From NCBI RefSeq assembly GCF_027744825.2, contig NC_071334.1, forward strand, positions 37,603,937 to 37,667,936: 64,000 bases of DNA, in the 5' to 3' direction. Each line of letters opens with the position of its first letter. Within the stretch, counting starts at the first letter, position 1. Source of the DNA: Synchiropus splendidus (Eukaryota; Chordata; Actinopteri; Syngnathiformes; Callionymidae). The notes under the pieces are model-generated. The model was given only the letters and a program-made list of their open reading frames with translations. It did not search any database and was not told the DNA's origin. This document shows, one piece after another, positions 19,640-31,471 of the stretch. The position numbers and the translations under genes were made by a program.

Positions 19640-21715
19640 GAGATAAGGTCGATTCCGGAACGCCAAACATAAAAAAGTTGATAACTTTGGAAAAACAATT
19701 CAGACAGCTTTGATTTGATGTGCAACTACTAGAAAGACCCTTTCTGCTATAGTGGGAGGTGAAAATTTCATGTTCTGAAGCTTCTCTGCAAAGTTATGGC
19801 ACAATGCAGAAAACGCATTTTCAGCTTGAGATAAGGTCGATTCTGGAATGCCTAACATAAAAATGTTGATAACTTTGGAAACACACTTCAGCCATCTTAG
19901 ATTTGAGGTACAACTACGAGAAAGACCCTTTCTGCGACAGTGGGAGGTGAAAATTTCATGTTCTGAAGCATCCCTGCAAAGTTATGGCACAATGCAGAAA
20001 ACGAGTTTTCAGCCTGAGATGAGGTGGGTTCCGGAACGGCAAACATAAAAATGTTGATAACTTTGGAAAAACACTTCAGACAGCTTAGATTTGATGTGCA
20101 ACTGCTAGAAAGACCCTTTTTTGCTATAGTGGGATGTGAAAATATCATGTTCTGAAGCTTCTCTGAAAAGTTATGCCACAAAGCAGAAAACCCGTTTTCA
20201 GCCTGAGATAAGGTGGGTTCCGGAACGCCAAACATAAAAATGTTGATAACTATGCAAAAACATTTCAGACAGCTTAGATTTGATGTGCAACTACTAGATA
20301 GAACCTTTCTGCTATAGTGGGATGTGAAAATTTCATGTTCTGAAGCTTCCCTGCAAAGTTATGCCAAAAAGCAGAAAACGCGTTTTCAGCCTGACATAAG
20401 GTGGGTTCCGGAATGCCAAACATAAAAAAGTTGATAACTTTGGAAAAACATTTCTCACAGCTTAGATTTGATGTGCAACTATGAGAAAGACTCTTTCTGC
20501 TATAGTGGGATGTGAAAATATCATGTTCTGAAGATTCTCTGAAAAGTTATGCCACAAAGCAGAAAACGCGTTTTCAGCCTGAGATTAGGTGGGTTCCGGA
20601 ACGCCAAACATAACAATGTTGATAACTTTGGAAAAACACTTCAGACAGCTTAGATTTGATGTGCAACTACTCCAAAAACCATTTCTACTATCGTGAGAGG
20701 TGAAAATAAAATTGTATGTTCTGAAGCTTCCCTGCAAAGTTATGGCGCAATGCGTAAAACGCGTTTTTAGCCTGAGATAATGTCGATTCCGGAACTCCAA
20801 ACATAAAAAAGTTGATAACTTTGGAAAAACAATTCAGACAGCTTCGATTTGATGTGCAACTACTAGAAAGACCCTTTCTGCGATAGTGGGAGGTGAAAAT
20901 TTCATGTTCTGAAGCTTGTCTGCAAAGTTATGGCACAATGCAGAAAACGCATTTTCAGCCTGACACAAGGTGGGTTCCGGAACGCCAAACATAAAGATGT
21001 TGATAACTTTGGAAAAACACTTCAGACAGCTTAGATTTGATCTGCAACAACTAGAAAGACCCTTTATGCTATAGTGGCAGGTGAAAATTTCATGTTCTAA
21101 AGCTTCCATGCAAAGTTATGGCACAATGCATAAAACGCGTTTTCAGGCTGTGATAAGGTCGATTCCGGAACGCCAAACATAAAAATGTTGATAACTTTGG
21201 AAAAACACTTCAGACAGCTTAGAATTGATGTGCAACTATTAGAAAGACCCTTTCTGCTATAGTGGGATGTGAAAATGTTATGTTCTGAAGCTTCCCTGCA
21301 AAGTTATGGCACAATGCGTAAAACGCGTTTACAGCATGAGATGAGGTGGGTTCCGGAACGGCAAACATCAAAATGTTGATAACTTTGGAAAAACACTTCA
21401 GACAGCTAAGATTTGATGCGCAACTACGAGAAAGACCCTTTCTGCTATAGTGGGAGGTGAAAATTTCATGTTCTGAAGCTTAACTGCAAAGTTATGGCAC
21501 AATGCAGAAAAGGCGTTTTCAGCCTGAGATAAGGTCGTTTCCGAAACGCCAAACATAAAAATGTTGATAACTTTGGAGAAACACTTCAGACAGCTAAGAT
21601 TTGATGCGCAACTACGAGAAAGACCCTTTCTGCTATAGTGGGAGGTGAAAATTTCATGTTCTGAAGCTTCTCTGCAAAATTATGGCACAATGCAGAAAAC
21701 GCATTTTCAGCCTGC

Positions 21716-23593
21716 AATAAGGTGGGTTCCGGAACGCCAAACATAAAAATGTTGATATCTTTGGAAAAACAATTCAGACGGCTTTGATTTGATGTGCAAC
21801 TACTAGAAAGACCCTTTCTGCTATAGTGGGAGGTGAAAATGTCATGTTCTGAAGCTTCTCTGCAAAGTTATGGCACAATGCAGAAAACGAGTTTTCAGCC
21901 TGAGATAAGGTCGATTCCGGAACGCCAAACATAAAATGTTGATAACTTTGGAAAAACACTTCAGAGAGCTTAGATATGATGTGAAACTACTAGAAAGACC
22001 CTTTCGGCTTATAGTGGGAGGTGAAATTTTCATGTTCTGAAGCTTCCCTGCAAAGTTATGGCACAATGCAGAAAACTCCTTTTCAGCTTGAGATAAGGTC
22101 GATTCTGGAATGCCTAACATAAAAATGTTGATAACTTTGGAAACACACTTCAGCCATCTTAGATTTGAGGAGCAACTACGAGAAAGACCCTTTCTGCGAC
22201 AGTGGGAGGTGAAAATTTCATGTTCTGAAGCTTCCCTGCAAAGTTATGGCACAATGCAGAAAACGAGTTTTCAGCCTGAGATGAGGTGGGTTCCGGAATG
22301 GCAAACATAAAAATGTTGATAACTTTGGAAAAACACTTCAGACAGCTTAGATTTGATGTGCAACTGCTAGAAAGACCCTTTTTTGCTATAGTGGGATGTG
22401 AAAATGTCATGCTGAAGCTTCCCTGAAAAGTTATGCCACAGAGCAGAAAACCCGTTTTCAGCATGAGATAAGGTGGGTTCCGGAACGCCAAACATAAAAA
22501 TGTTCATAACTTTGGAAAAACATTTCAGACAGCTTATATTTGATGTGCAACTACTAGATAGACCCTTTCTGCTATAGTGGGATGTGAAAATTTCATGTTC
22601 TGAAGCTTCTCTGCAAAGTTATGGCACAATGCGTAAAACGCATTTTCAGCCTGAGATAAGGTGGGTTCCGGAACGGCAAACATAAAAATGTTGATATCTT
22701 TGGAAAAACAATTCAGACGGCTTTGATTTGATGTGCAACTACTAGAAAGACCCTTTCTGCTATACTGGGAGGTGAACATTTCATGTTCTGAAGCTTCTCT
22801 GCAAAGTTATGGCACAATGCAGAAAACGAGTTTTCAGCCTGAGATAAGGTCGATTCCGGAACGCCAAACATAAAATGTTGATAACTTTGGAAAAACACTT
22901 CAGAGAGCTTAGATATGATGTGAAACTACTGGAAAGACCCTTTCGGCTTATAGTGGGAGGTGAAATTTTCATGTTCTGAAGCTTCCCTGCAAAGTTATGG
23001 CACAATGCAGAAAACTCCTTTTCAGCTTGAGATAAGGTCGATTCTGGAATGCCTAACATAAAAATGTTGATAACTTTGGAAACACACTTCAGCCATCTTA
23101 GATTTGAGGAGCAACTACGAGAAAGACCCTTTCTGCGACAGTGGGAGGTGAAAATTTCATGTTCTGAAGCTTCCCTGCAAAGTTATGGCACAATGCAGAA
23201 AACGAGTTTTCAGCCTGAGATGAGGTGGGTTCCGGAACGGCAAACATAAAAATGTTGATAACTTTGGAAAAACACTTCAGACAGCTTAGATTTGATGTGC
23301 AACTGCTAGAAAGACCCTTTTTTGCTATAGTGGGATGTGAAAATGTCATGTTCTGAAGCTTCCCTGAAAAGTTATGCCACAGAGCAGAAAACCCGTTTTC
23401 AGCCTGAGATAAGGTGGGTTCCGGAACGCCAAACATAAAAATGTTCATAACTTTGGAAAAACATTTCAGACAGCTTAGATTTGATGTGCAACTACTAGAA
23501 AGAACTGTTCTGCTATAGTGGGATGTGAACATTTCATGTTCTGAAGCTTCCCTGCAAAGTTATGGCACAATGCAGAAAACGCGTTTTCAGCCT
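21716..23593. repeat. Five-monomer higher-order repeat, period ~939 bp
   Basis: Blocks of about 939 bp starting near 21716 and 22655 match almost base for base for most of their length (same GTTGATATC, ATAAAATGTTG and TTATAGTGGGAGG variants at the same offsets), diverging towards the end of the second copy. Confidence 0.8.
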
Positions 23594-24661
23594 GAGATAA
23601 GGTCGATTCCCGAACGCCAAACATAAAAATGTTGACAACTTTGGAAAAACACTTCAGACAGCTTAGATTTGATGTGCAACTACTAGAAAGACCATTTCTG
23701 CGATAGTGGCTGGTGAAAATGTCATGTTCTGAAGCTTCCCAGCAAAGCTATGGCACAATGCGTAAAACGCATTCTCATCCTGAGATAAGGTCGATTCCGG
23801 AACGCCAAACATAAAAAAGTTGATAACTTTGGAAAAACACTTCAGACAGCTTGGATTTGATGTGCAACTACTAGAAAGACCCTGTCTGCTATAGTGTAAT
23901 GTGAAATTCTGAAGCTTCCCTGAGAAGTTATGGCACAATGCACAAAAACGCTTTTCAGCCTGAGATAAGGTGGTTTTCGGAACGCCAAACATAAAAGTGT
24001 TGATAACTTTCGAAAAACAGTTCAGACAGCTTAGATTTGATGTGCAACTACTTGAAAGACCCTTTCTGCTATAGTGGGAGGTGAAATTTTCATGTTCTGA
24101 AGCTTCCATCCAAGGTTATGGCACAATGCACAAAACGCCTTTTCAGCCTGAGATGAGGTCGATTCCGGAACGCCAAACATAAAAATGTTGTTAAGTTTGA
24201 AAAAACATTTCAGACAGCTTAGATTTGATCTGCAACTACTAGAAAGACCCTTTATGCTATAGTGGCAGGTGAAAATTTCATGTTCTAAGGCTTCCATGCA
24301 AAGTTATGGCACAATGCAGAAAACACGTTTTCAGGCTGAGATAAGGTCGATTCCGGAACGCCAAACATAAAAATGTTGATAACGTTGGAAAAACACTTCA
24401 GACAGCTTAGAATTATTGTGCAACTACAGGAAAGACCATTTCTGCTATAGTAGGAGGAGAACATTCCATGTTCTCGAGCTTAACTGCAAAGTTATGGCAC
24501 AATGCACAAAACGCCTTTTCAGCCTGAGATAAGGTCGTTTCCGGAACGCCAAACATAAAAATGTTGATAACTTTGGAAAAACACTTCAGACAGCTTAGAT
24601 TTGATGTGCAACTACTAGAAAGAACTGTTCTGCTATAGTGCTATATATGTTCTGAAGTTTC

Positions 24662-24665
24662 CCTG
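24662..24665. repeat. Target-site duplication of provirus B, left
   Basis: CCTG precedes the left LTR and recurs at 31468-31471 after the right LTR. Joining the flanks recreates the satellite's TTCCCTGCAAAGTTATGG, so the insertion is clean. Confidence 0.9.
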
Positions 24666-25504
24666 TCTAGGAATCTACACCTTTAATGTATCTTCCGCGT
24701 GTTCGTTTACTCGTGAGAATGACTACCAAAAACCCACAACTTAAAATCCAAGAGAATTTATTCCCTGACAGAGGAGTCTAATTACCCTAACAGCGCTCTG
24801 GATCCACAACTACGCCTGACTTAGCCTTAGCTCCAGTAGTGTAGAGTGACAAAGACTATCTCTGGCCCTGACCTTTTTATGACACATTTCAGTTCATCTT
24901 GGGGTGTAGTCTCCACTGATTGGTCCTGGTCTCTTGGGGTCCCCGTTGCCATGGCGCCGCATTCCTGATCTGGTTTCGACACCCCTTGATGTTGATGAAT
25001 CTTCTTGTTGTTGCCCATTTCCTGGCCTTTTTTGGGTGGAAAGCTGTAATCCAGTCCCCTCCTCTGATTGGCTTGCTTCTGCTGGTGGACTGGCTGGTCC
25101 CATCTCTGCCTGGCTCTGCCTAGGTCCATAATTCATCCTCCTGACCCATTGCTGTGCCAGAGGTTCCTTATCTTCCACATTCCTTCACTTGGGGGAAGGT
25201 AGATGTTTGTTCCCACAAACTCAGTCTCAGCTCAAGCTGTTTGGACCGGTTCTGGGTTAGATGTCTCCTGGGTTCCTCAATGGTCCTGGTACCCGGTGGT
25301 TCCTGCCTTTCATGACTCACTCTTCCATACACACATCTCTCCCCACTATCCTTATCATACACACCTCTCATACTGGATCAAACTGAGGTTAACTTACCCA
25401 TTATCACTGCATCTGTTCTATTCAATCTTTCATTAGACAAAGCATTTATTCAATAGCAGATACTTGATGAATATGATCATAAGTAAAATATCATGATTCC
25501 CACA
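24666..25504 (-). repeat. 3' LTR of provirus B
   Basis: In element sense it starts TGTGGGAATC and ends GATTCCTAGA (last CA mutated to GA), about 839 bp. AATAAA lies near 24748-24753 and a TATA-like CATAAAAAG near 24873-24881, both on the minus strand. Open frames inside it on either strand are not genes. Confidence 0.93.
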
Positions 25505-25516
25505 ATCCCCCTTTTG
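25505..25516 (-). other. Polypurine tract of provirus B
   Basis: In element sense AAAAGGGGGAT directly abuts the 3' LTR start TGTGGG. It would prime plus-strand DNA synthesis, and it fixes the minus-strand orientation. Confidence 0.88.
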
Positions 25517-25639
25517 ATCTCTCCTAAAAGAGATCAACAAAACATACAAAGTATTATGCAATTTTCTCCCCAGAATCTAACAAAGTAAAAATAAAATAAA
25601 TGCAGATATACATGTATATGTAAGCAAATCAAAATCAGA

Positions 25640-26180
25640 TATAAGAGTAAATGTTTCAAAACATTTCAGACCAAGGATACAGCTTGTCTTCCTCCAGATG
25701 TGTCTCATCGGTTCCTGGAACACATAGCATCACATAGACTCCTTTGCCATCGTCGTCCTTAATTGACATATTAATAATTTTAAAAAACACAGCTTACATA
25801 CAACATCCACACCATCACAAAGTAAAGCAGTTCACGTCTATCATCATTGTTATCAACAATGTTATCATCAATCCCTTCCATTTGCCAAACCAGCCTGTCA
25901 GCAGATAATGTAGCAGGTCATCCACTCCTGACATTGATCTTCGTTTGATGGACATGGCTTTCAAACCTCTCATGGCTCTGGTGATCTTTTGTTCCTATTC
26001 ATGATTAGGGTCTCATTGCCAGATCCTACCAGGTTGGGTTCCTTGTCCCCTATATTTAGCCAGCACAGCCATAACATTACTCCCAAGGAGATCACCAGAT
26101 CCCCAAAAGTCACCAGCCGTCCTTCACCATCATCTTATGGTCCCCCTTTTTATATTTTCCTGCAAAATATGAAATGAGCA
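25640..26180 (-). pseudogene. env: env remnant of provirus B
   Basis: Minus-strand fragments of both ends of an envelope gene. Near 26110-26060 is a hydrophobic, signal-like stretch (LVISLGVMLWLCWL) followed by an NET sequon and a basic RNKR. Near 25945-25820 is a piece typical of the end of a retroviral TM subunit (LLTGWFGKWKG, then a hydrophobic membrane segment), followed by a short charged tail. The middle, normally well over 1 kb, is missing, and stops and frame changes interrupt the rest. Position between integrase and the polypurine tract fits env. Confidence 0.6.
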
Positions 26181-26255
26181 AAGAAAACAAAAACTAATGA
26201 CAATACATTTAGCTTGAACCATGACTTCAAAAGATCCAGTCCAAAGTAGTTCGGA

Positions 26256-27085
26256 TCACTTTCTCTGCAACACATGAAGATAAATGGATGAAGCTGGCGG
26301 GGGTCCGTCTGGTTCGGCTGCAAAAGTCGCATCATCCTGCGCAAAAAAACATGAAGAAAGTTGCTCCCAGTAGGGCTTATAGCCGGCTGGTGGGTCCACT
26401 TCCGGCTGGAGCAACACCGAGGCTGGACCAGGCATCAGACGACCAGTCAGAAGTTCAAAAGGTGTGAACCCTATCCGGCGGTTAATGTACTGTCTGATTG
26501 CCAAAAGAACTATCGGCAGGGCTTGTAGCCAATTCAGCCCTGTTTGTGCACATGTCTTGGCCAAACACTGTTGTGGATGATTTACAGAACCAGGTTTATG
26601 TTTAAGTCACAGCATTTGCTCCAGCATAGCTAGATTAGATGCTGTAAAGTGGGAGCCAATATCAGGTCTAATTAGTCTGGGAAACCCATGGGTTAGAATA
26701 GAATGATTAACCAATGCTTTGATGACAGACAACAAATCCTCCCTTGGACAGATACACCTCAGGCCGTCCTGAAAAAGTATCCACCATCACCAACATATAC
26801 CTCTTTATCTACACCGGTGTGATCATGTCTGTGTAGTCCATGACCACCACTTCACCCGGAGTCCTCCCTGACTCCGTCTGATGCATCACCCTCTTCGTTG
26901 GACCAATGCTGAAACTCTGACAAATCATCAAGAAGGACCACTCTTCTTGGTCCCTTCCCTGGGCTGAACCACAGCCTCTGATCAGCGTTCCATCACGCCC
27001 CAGTGGCGTTCCAATCTTGCTTCTCACTGTCCAGCGCATTCGCTGCTGAATAACTTGTAAAGTGATTTCAGGTAACAAGTCCTCA
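26256..27085 (-). pseudogene. pol: Integrase remnant of provirus B
   Basis: Reading leftwards, about 27080-26820 carries the end of the zinc domain and the first core Asp in a VVVMDYTDMI context. About 26690-26650 has a degraded second core motif (DIGSHFT), and 26580-26256 holds the C-terminal part with the conserved IGFTPFELLTGR block. Several stops and frame changes separate these pieces, and the catalytic Glu context is not intact. It was a strand-transfer enzyme and is now inactive. Confidence 0.82.
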
Positions 27086-27900
27086 ACTTGCTTACCTCAT
27101 TGAGGAGAAACCTGACAGCCTGCAGCCTCCTTGCCGCTGCATCTGCCGGATGGTTACCCCTGGCAACCTATGTGTTCACCTTCATGTGTCCTGGGCATTT
27201 AACCACCACCACTGCGCAGGGTTGACAGCCTCGTGTCCAACCTATGAATGAGATCCCCATATGCGACTGGATCCCCAGTCGCTGTTACAAAACCATTACG
27301 CCTACAAGATGCCAAATCAACAAGTCACAACATACACAGAATCCAAATATATCATCACCTTTCTTTTGGTTGAGTACACCATTTACAACATCATCAGATA
27401 CTAACACATCTAAGCAAAATCATCCTGGTAGACTCCAAACAAATACCAGAACGATTCTGTCACAATGTACAGATCGTCGAGATACTATACCAAGAGAGCA
27501 CCTGTAGGTAATGAAACAGTGGAGAGCATGTCACACAAATATTGGTTGAAAATCCCACGGCTCAATTTCCACCCTTGTGGGACTCATGTGATACATGAAC
27601 ACAAAGAACTTTCTACATTTTGGAGCTAATGAGATACAGAAAAACGCATTTGCCAAATCGCTCACAGTAAACCACTGGAATTTTGGACTTAACACATTCC
27701 AACATCTGTGCGGGTCAGACACTGGAACGCAGGATGTTAATGTTACCTTATTAATTTCTCTGAGGTCATGTGCCATACGATAATTAACGCAGTCTGCTTT
27801 CTTTACTGGTAAAATAAGTGTGTTGCACGCCGATGAGAAAACCTCCAGCACTCCTGACTCCCATCATTCATCCAGAGTGTTGGCGATCCCCTCAGCCGCC
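27086..27900 (-). pseudogene. pol: RT and RNase H remnant of provirus B
   Basis: The fragment at 27851-27531 has hallmark RT sequence: NTLILPVKK, a DLREINK block and TVSDLANAFFCISLA, which includes motif A with its catalytic Asp. The YXDD part is not recognisable, so the palm is truncated or scrambled. At about 27190-27120 a GNHPADAAAKEAA-like piece marks the end of RNase H. Between them (27200-27530) the reading frames are broken and I cannot assign domains reliably. Confidence 0.78.
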
Positions 27901-28458
27901 TCCTGTTCACGTGAATATTGTGGAACATTAACAAACACGCCAGGTGTAATTTCAAATGTTACCGGTTCACAATCGACACAGTGGCCCACGTCCGCCGGTC
28001 TTTATGACCACAGCGAATCAGGCAGGGTGTCCAGCATCTCTGCTGATAATTCATGATCAGAGCGCTCTCGTCCGTGAAACCTAGTTAGTGTGGCCAGAAC
28101 ATCTGAATCTCCTGTTTTATCCTGGATACAAAAAGCGTTTAGCAAATGTGAAAACGGCACTTTTGTACTTGCCCACTCTGTCAGTCTTCCGCTGCCTCAC
28201 ACTGCTTCACCATGGGTCCCAGCTCTCTGAGCACATGCCCGTGAACTGGTTCAAGAAAGATGTGTGGATAAGATGTTTCGGACATCATAAACCACTCACC
28301 TTGTGACAATGTCAGTTTGGTAGCTACAGCTACTCCCTGTTTCCCTACATAAATGCAGGTACTTGAGAGTTGCCATTCTTCCCCCTTTAACTGATTCAAA
28401 TTCTTCTCGGTAGATCAAATCTTGATTTTGGCCATAAAACAGAGTGAGGTGGAGGGGG
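27901..28458 (-). other. Degraded PR-RT linker of provirus B
   Basis: By position this is the protease end and RT fingers. Minus-strand reading shows short protein-like pieces (for example SQGEWFMM near 28310) separated by stops. No complete domain can be named. Confidence 0.5.
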
Positions 28459-29060
28459 TCAATCGGAGGTCTTAATGAGGCCACTGAATCGTTCCAGGGC
28501 TTCCACAGCAGGAAGGTCGAGTACACACCACCTTCCCCTTCTTGCTCTTGAGTCATTGAGGCTGCAGTTCATGTGAGTGCCATCAGCATCATATGATTTC
28601 CAGAGTGTCTCTTTGGTGGGATTCGAAGGCTTGATGGTGGACAGTGTGGTTCCAGTGTCCATTAACATGTTGACAGTCTGTCCCTCCACTTTGACAGAGG
28701 CTGAACTCTGCTGCTGCGGTAGATAAGGTTGTTGATTCCAGGGCGCTGGTCCTCGACCACCTCGACCTCTGGGGGCTCCCCCTCCCATAGGTCCGGGTCT
28801 GGCGCCTCTCATTGCCACTCCTCCAAAACTTTGTTGTAAGACAGGAGGGTGTGGACAGTCTCTCACCCAGTGGGTTGGATCTCCGCAACGATGACACACT
28901 TGAGGTTGTTGCTGGTAGGCGGGTTGAGTGATGCTTCCCTTACCGCCTCCAGGGTCACCCCTCCCACGATCCATGGCTCTGCCTCTCGATTGACCGGTTC
29001 CCTGAGCCATCCACATCTGTTTCTCCCGTTTAGCTTTATCCCTTTTTGTTTATCGGTCAT
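28459..29060 (-). pseudogene. gag-pro: gag nucleocapsid and protease of provirus B
   Basis: A minus-strand frame of ~185 codons (29016-28459). It starts in a basic, Gly/Arg-rich nucleocapsid with one CCHC zinc knuckle (C-x2-C-x4-H-x4-C, CHRCGDPTHWVRDC, about 28897-28856), continues through a Gly/Pro/Arg-rich spacer and, in the same frame, enters a retropepsin with the DTG active site (28660-28652). Gag and protease in one frame fits gamma/epsilon retroviruses, which use readthrough of a stop; no stop is seen between them here. Upstream, a charged segment like the end of a gamma-type capsid is visible in another frame to about 29130. Matrix and most of capsid are missing. Confidence 0.85.
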
Positions 29061-29130
29061 GGCGTCACGGCGGGCTTGTGCAAGTTACAGCTTCAAAAGC
29101 TGATCCTGCATGCCCTTGACCGCTTTTTCA

Positions 29131-29863
29131 GATTCAGCATGACGATCTCTGCTTCATCATTTCTGGACGGACGTGCACCAGTTTCATCGGTCCACAGAGT
29201 CAGGCACTTGTCCTAGTGTGAGCTGGGGTCCGTGGCTGGCGTGTAGTCTGGCAGAGTCGGAACTGTCGGGGCACTCTAGGGAACAAATCTCTAATCACTG
29301 TAAAAAATAAGAAGCAAAACCTCCAAAAGGAGAAGTTAACTCTACAGAATCAAGTCCGGTCATGTGAAGAATTTGGTCAGATTGTTATACTGAACTGCAA
29401 CATGCACGGGTGATTCTCACCACATCGCCAACTGCAAGTAAAATGCTGTCCATATGTCTTTAATGCTCCAATCCACTCTTCACCACCTGCAGTCAAACTT
29501 GGCAATTTATTAGTTACCAGGGTCAGATCTTTCATCTCCCACTCATGATACTACAATACTCCCTGATTGTTGATCATCATTGCATAGTTGGATAGCTCGT
29601 CTGCGCGCTCCTGTCTGTGACCTGTTGTGGACTCCGTCATGGGGGGTGGGGGCTGCTTCCTCCCCTAACACTGAAGCCACTACCATCATATCATCAACAG
29701 CATTCTGGTCTCCTCATTCTCTTCTATCAACTCCTTCACTGGGCAACAAATTCATTTCTCCTTCACCAGTTTACGTTTCTCTCTTTTTTTTTTTTTTTTT
29801 TCAAACTCAAAATAAAAGACAAATAAAAAACTCTATTTACTGGGCATCAGACCCAGATAAAAC
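29131..29863 (-). other. Provirus B 5' gag/leader region, no intact gene
   Basis: About 730 bp where matrix and capsid would be expected. Neither strand has a convincing retroviral frame. It includes an 18-base T run at 29784-29801 (an A run in element sense). Gag has probably been deleted or eroded here. Confidence 0.5.
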
Positions 29864-30051
29864 TCTATTGTCTTGATATCCGATCAAGTATAAAACTCTC
29901 TCCTGGAATCCGACCAGGCATAAAACTCTGTCTTGATATCCGATCAAGTGTAAAACTCTCTCCTGGTATCCGACCAGGCATAACACTCTGTCTTGATATC
30001 CGATCAAGTATAAAACTCTCTCCTGGTATCCGACCAGGCATAAAACTCTAT
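29834..30051 (-). repeat. Hairpin array in the leader of provirus B
   Basis: Seven ~30-bp units, the last six forming three exact 60-bp pairs (TCTTGATATC starts at 29871, 29931 and 29991). Each unit is an inverted repeat. In element sense the stems alternate CCTGGT/ACCAGG and CTTGAT/ATCAAG around the same CGGAT loop; the outermost unit is CTGGGT/GCCCAG with a CTGAT loop. One unit (near 29915) has a single stem mismatch. Stems change while pairing is kept, which points to a selected RNA (or DNA) structure. Confidence 0.85.
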
Positions 30052-30170
30052 GCTGTTTCAGGGGGTCCCAAAAATCCCCTATGTGTACAGCAACATTGCA
30101 AAATGAGATCGCGTCCGATCTCAAGCCAGTCTACGGCGGGACAGAACCGAGTCCAGTTCCAAACTGACTC

Positions 30171-30476
30171 GCGTTCATGCAAAATGAACCAAAGCCCGCT
30201 CTATGGCTGCTTTGCATTCATATGGAAAATTAACCAAACCCCGCTTTTTCGCTGATTTGCATTCACAAATAAAAAGAACCAAACCCCACTCTTTGGCTGA
30301 TTTGCATTCACAAATAAAAAAGAACCAAACCCCGCTTTTTCGCTGATTTGCATTCACAAATAAAAAGAACCAAACCCCACTCTTTGGCTGATTTGCATTC
30401 ACAAATAAAAAAGAACCAAACCCCGCTCTCTGGCTGATTTGCATTCACAAATAAAAAAGAACCAAACCCCACACAC
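30171..30476 (-). repeat. 45/46-bp tandem repeat with octamer motif
   Basis: Six to seven units with alternating 45- and 46-bp spacing (ATTCACAAA at about 30261, 30306, 30352, 30397, 30443). Five units contain the perfect octamer ATTTGCAT (ATGCAAAT in element sense), and ATTTG...CAAAT can form a short stem. Open minus-strand frames across it are by-products of repetition. Confidence 0.88.
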
Positions 30477-30598
30477 TTGTCTTTAACCAAAATGACTATG
30501 GACCAAACATTGTCTTCCAACCGGTCTCCAAAATAGTTCTTATCCAATGTGCAGAAATCAAGTCCGACTCCTCTGTCCTGTTATCCAGCCACCTCACG

Positions 30599-30617
30599 AT
30601 CACGTCGGGGTTCACCA
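30599..30617 (-). other. Primer-binding site of provirus B, tRNA-Trp
   Basis: In element sense TGGTGAACCCCGACGTGAT, three bases after the 5' LTR. It complements the 3' end of vertebrate tRNA-Trp except for one extra A after TGGTGA. Confidence 0.82.
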
Positions 30618-30620
30618 AAT

Positions 30621-31467
30621 TGTAGGAATCTACACCTTTAATGTATCTTCCGCGTGTTCGTTTACTCGTGAGAATGACTGCCAAAAACCCACAACTTAAA
30701 ATCCAAAAGAATTTATTCCCTGACAGAGGAGTCTAATTACCCTAACCGAGCTCTGGGTCCACAACTACGCCTGACTTAGCCTTAGCTCCAGTGGTGTAGA
30801 GTGACAAAGACTATCTCTGGCCCTGACCCTTTTATGACACATTTCAGTTCATCTTGGGGTGTAGTCTCCACTGATTGGTCCTGGTCTCTTGGGGTCCCCG
30901 TTGCCATGGCGCCACATTCCTGATCTGGGTTCGACACCCCTTGATGTTGATGAATCCTCTTGTTGTTGCCCATTTCCTGGCCTTTTTTGGGTGGAAAGCT
31001 GTAAACAGATAATCCAGTCCCGTCCTCTGATTGGCTTGCTTCTGCTGGTGGACTGGCTGGTCCCATCTCTGCCTGGCTCTGCCTGGGTCTATAATTCATC
31101 CTCCTGACCCATTGCTGTGCCAGAGGTTCCTTATCTTCCACATTCCTTCACTTGGGGGAAGGTAGATGTTTGTTACCACAAACTCAGTCTCAGCTCAAGC
31201 TGTTTGGACCGGTTCTGGGTTAGATGTCTCCTGGGTTCCTCAATGGTTCTGGTACCCAGTGGTTCCTGCCTTTCATGACTCACTCTTCCATACACACATC
31301 TCTCCCCACTATCCTTATGATACACACCTCTCATACTGGATCAAACTGAGGTTACCTTACCCATTATCACTGCATCTGTTGTATTCAATATTTCATTAGA
31401 CAAAGCATTTATTCAATAGCAGATACTTGATGAATATGATCATAAGTAAAATATCATGATTCCCACA
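30621..31467 (-). repeat. 5' LTR of provirus B
   Basis: About 847 bp, in element sense TGTGGGAATC...GATTCCTACA with intact TG/CA ends. It matches 24666-25504 except for roughly twenty substitutions and an 8-bp insertion (ACAGATAA) near 31008. It contains the functional-looking promoter copy. Confidence 0.93.
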
Positions 31468-31471
31468 CCTG
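31468..31471. repeat. Target-site duplication of provirus B, right
   Basis: CCTG, the partner of 24662-24665; the satellite monomer continues from here without loss. Confidence 0.9.

Larger units (their letters stand above)
19640..24665. repeat. 188-bp satellite array, block 2
   Basis: About 27 monomers of the same satellite between the two proviruses. It contains a five-monomer duplication (see 21716-23593). A related monomer type, marked by TGCCTAACATAAAAATG, recurs at about 19849, 22111 and 23050. No gene is supported. Confidence 0.95.
24666..31467 (-). mobile_element. Provirus B: degenerate epsilon/gamma-like ERV
   Basis: A 6.8-kb provirus on the minus strand, inserted in a satellite monomer with a 4-bp duplication. 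From its 5' end (right) it has a 5' LTR, tRNA-Trp primer site, a leader with two tandem arrays, truncated gag with a CCHC knuckle, PR, RT, RNase H and IN fragments, an env remnant, polypurine tract and 3' LTR (left). LTRs differ by about 2-3% by eye plus an 8-bp indel, so it seems somewhat older than provirus A. Every coding region is broken or deleted. Sequence style resembles fish epsilon/gamma-type retroviruses; exact placement is not established. Confidence 0.92.

Noticed and set aside
19897..24297. Minus-strand frames with FMFGVPEPTLSQAENAF repeated through the satellite
   Set aside because: Same monomer read on the other strand and in shifting frames; not a protein family.
24827..25436. 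Open frames on both strands inside the provirus B LTRs
   Set aside because: LTR sequence with promoter and poly(A) features; no domain is recognisable and frames are not conserved between the two LTRs.
30175..30547. Minus-strand frame with repeated FICECKSAK
   Set aside because: Translation of the 45/46-bp leader repeat; alternating 45- and 46-bp periods would change frame, so it is not a selected coding repeat.
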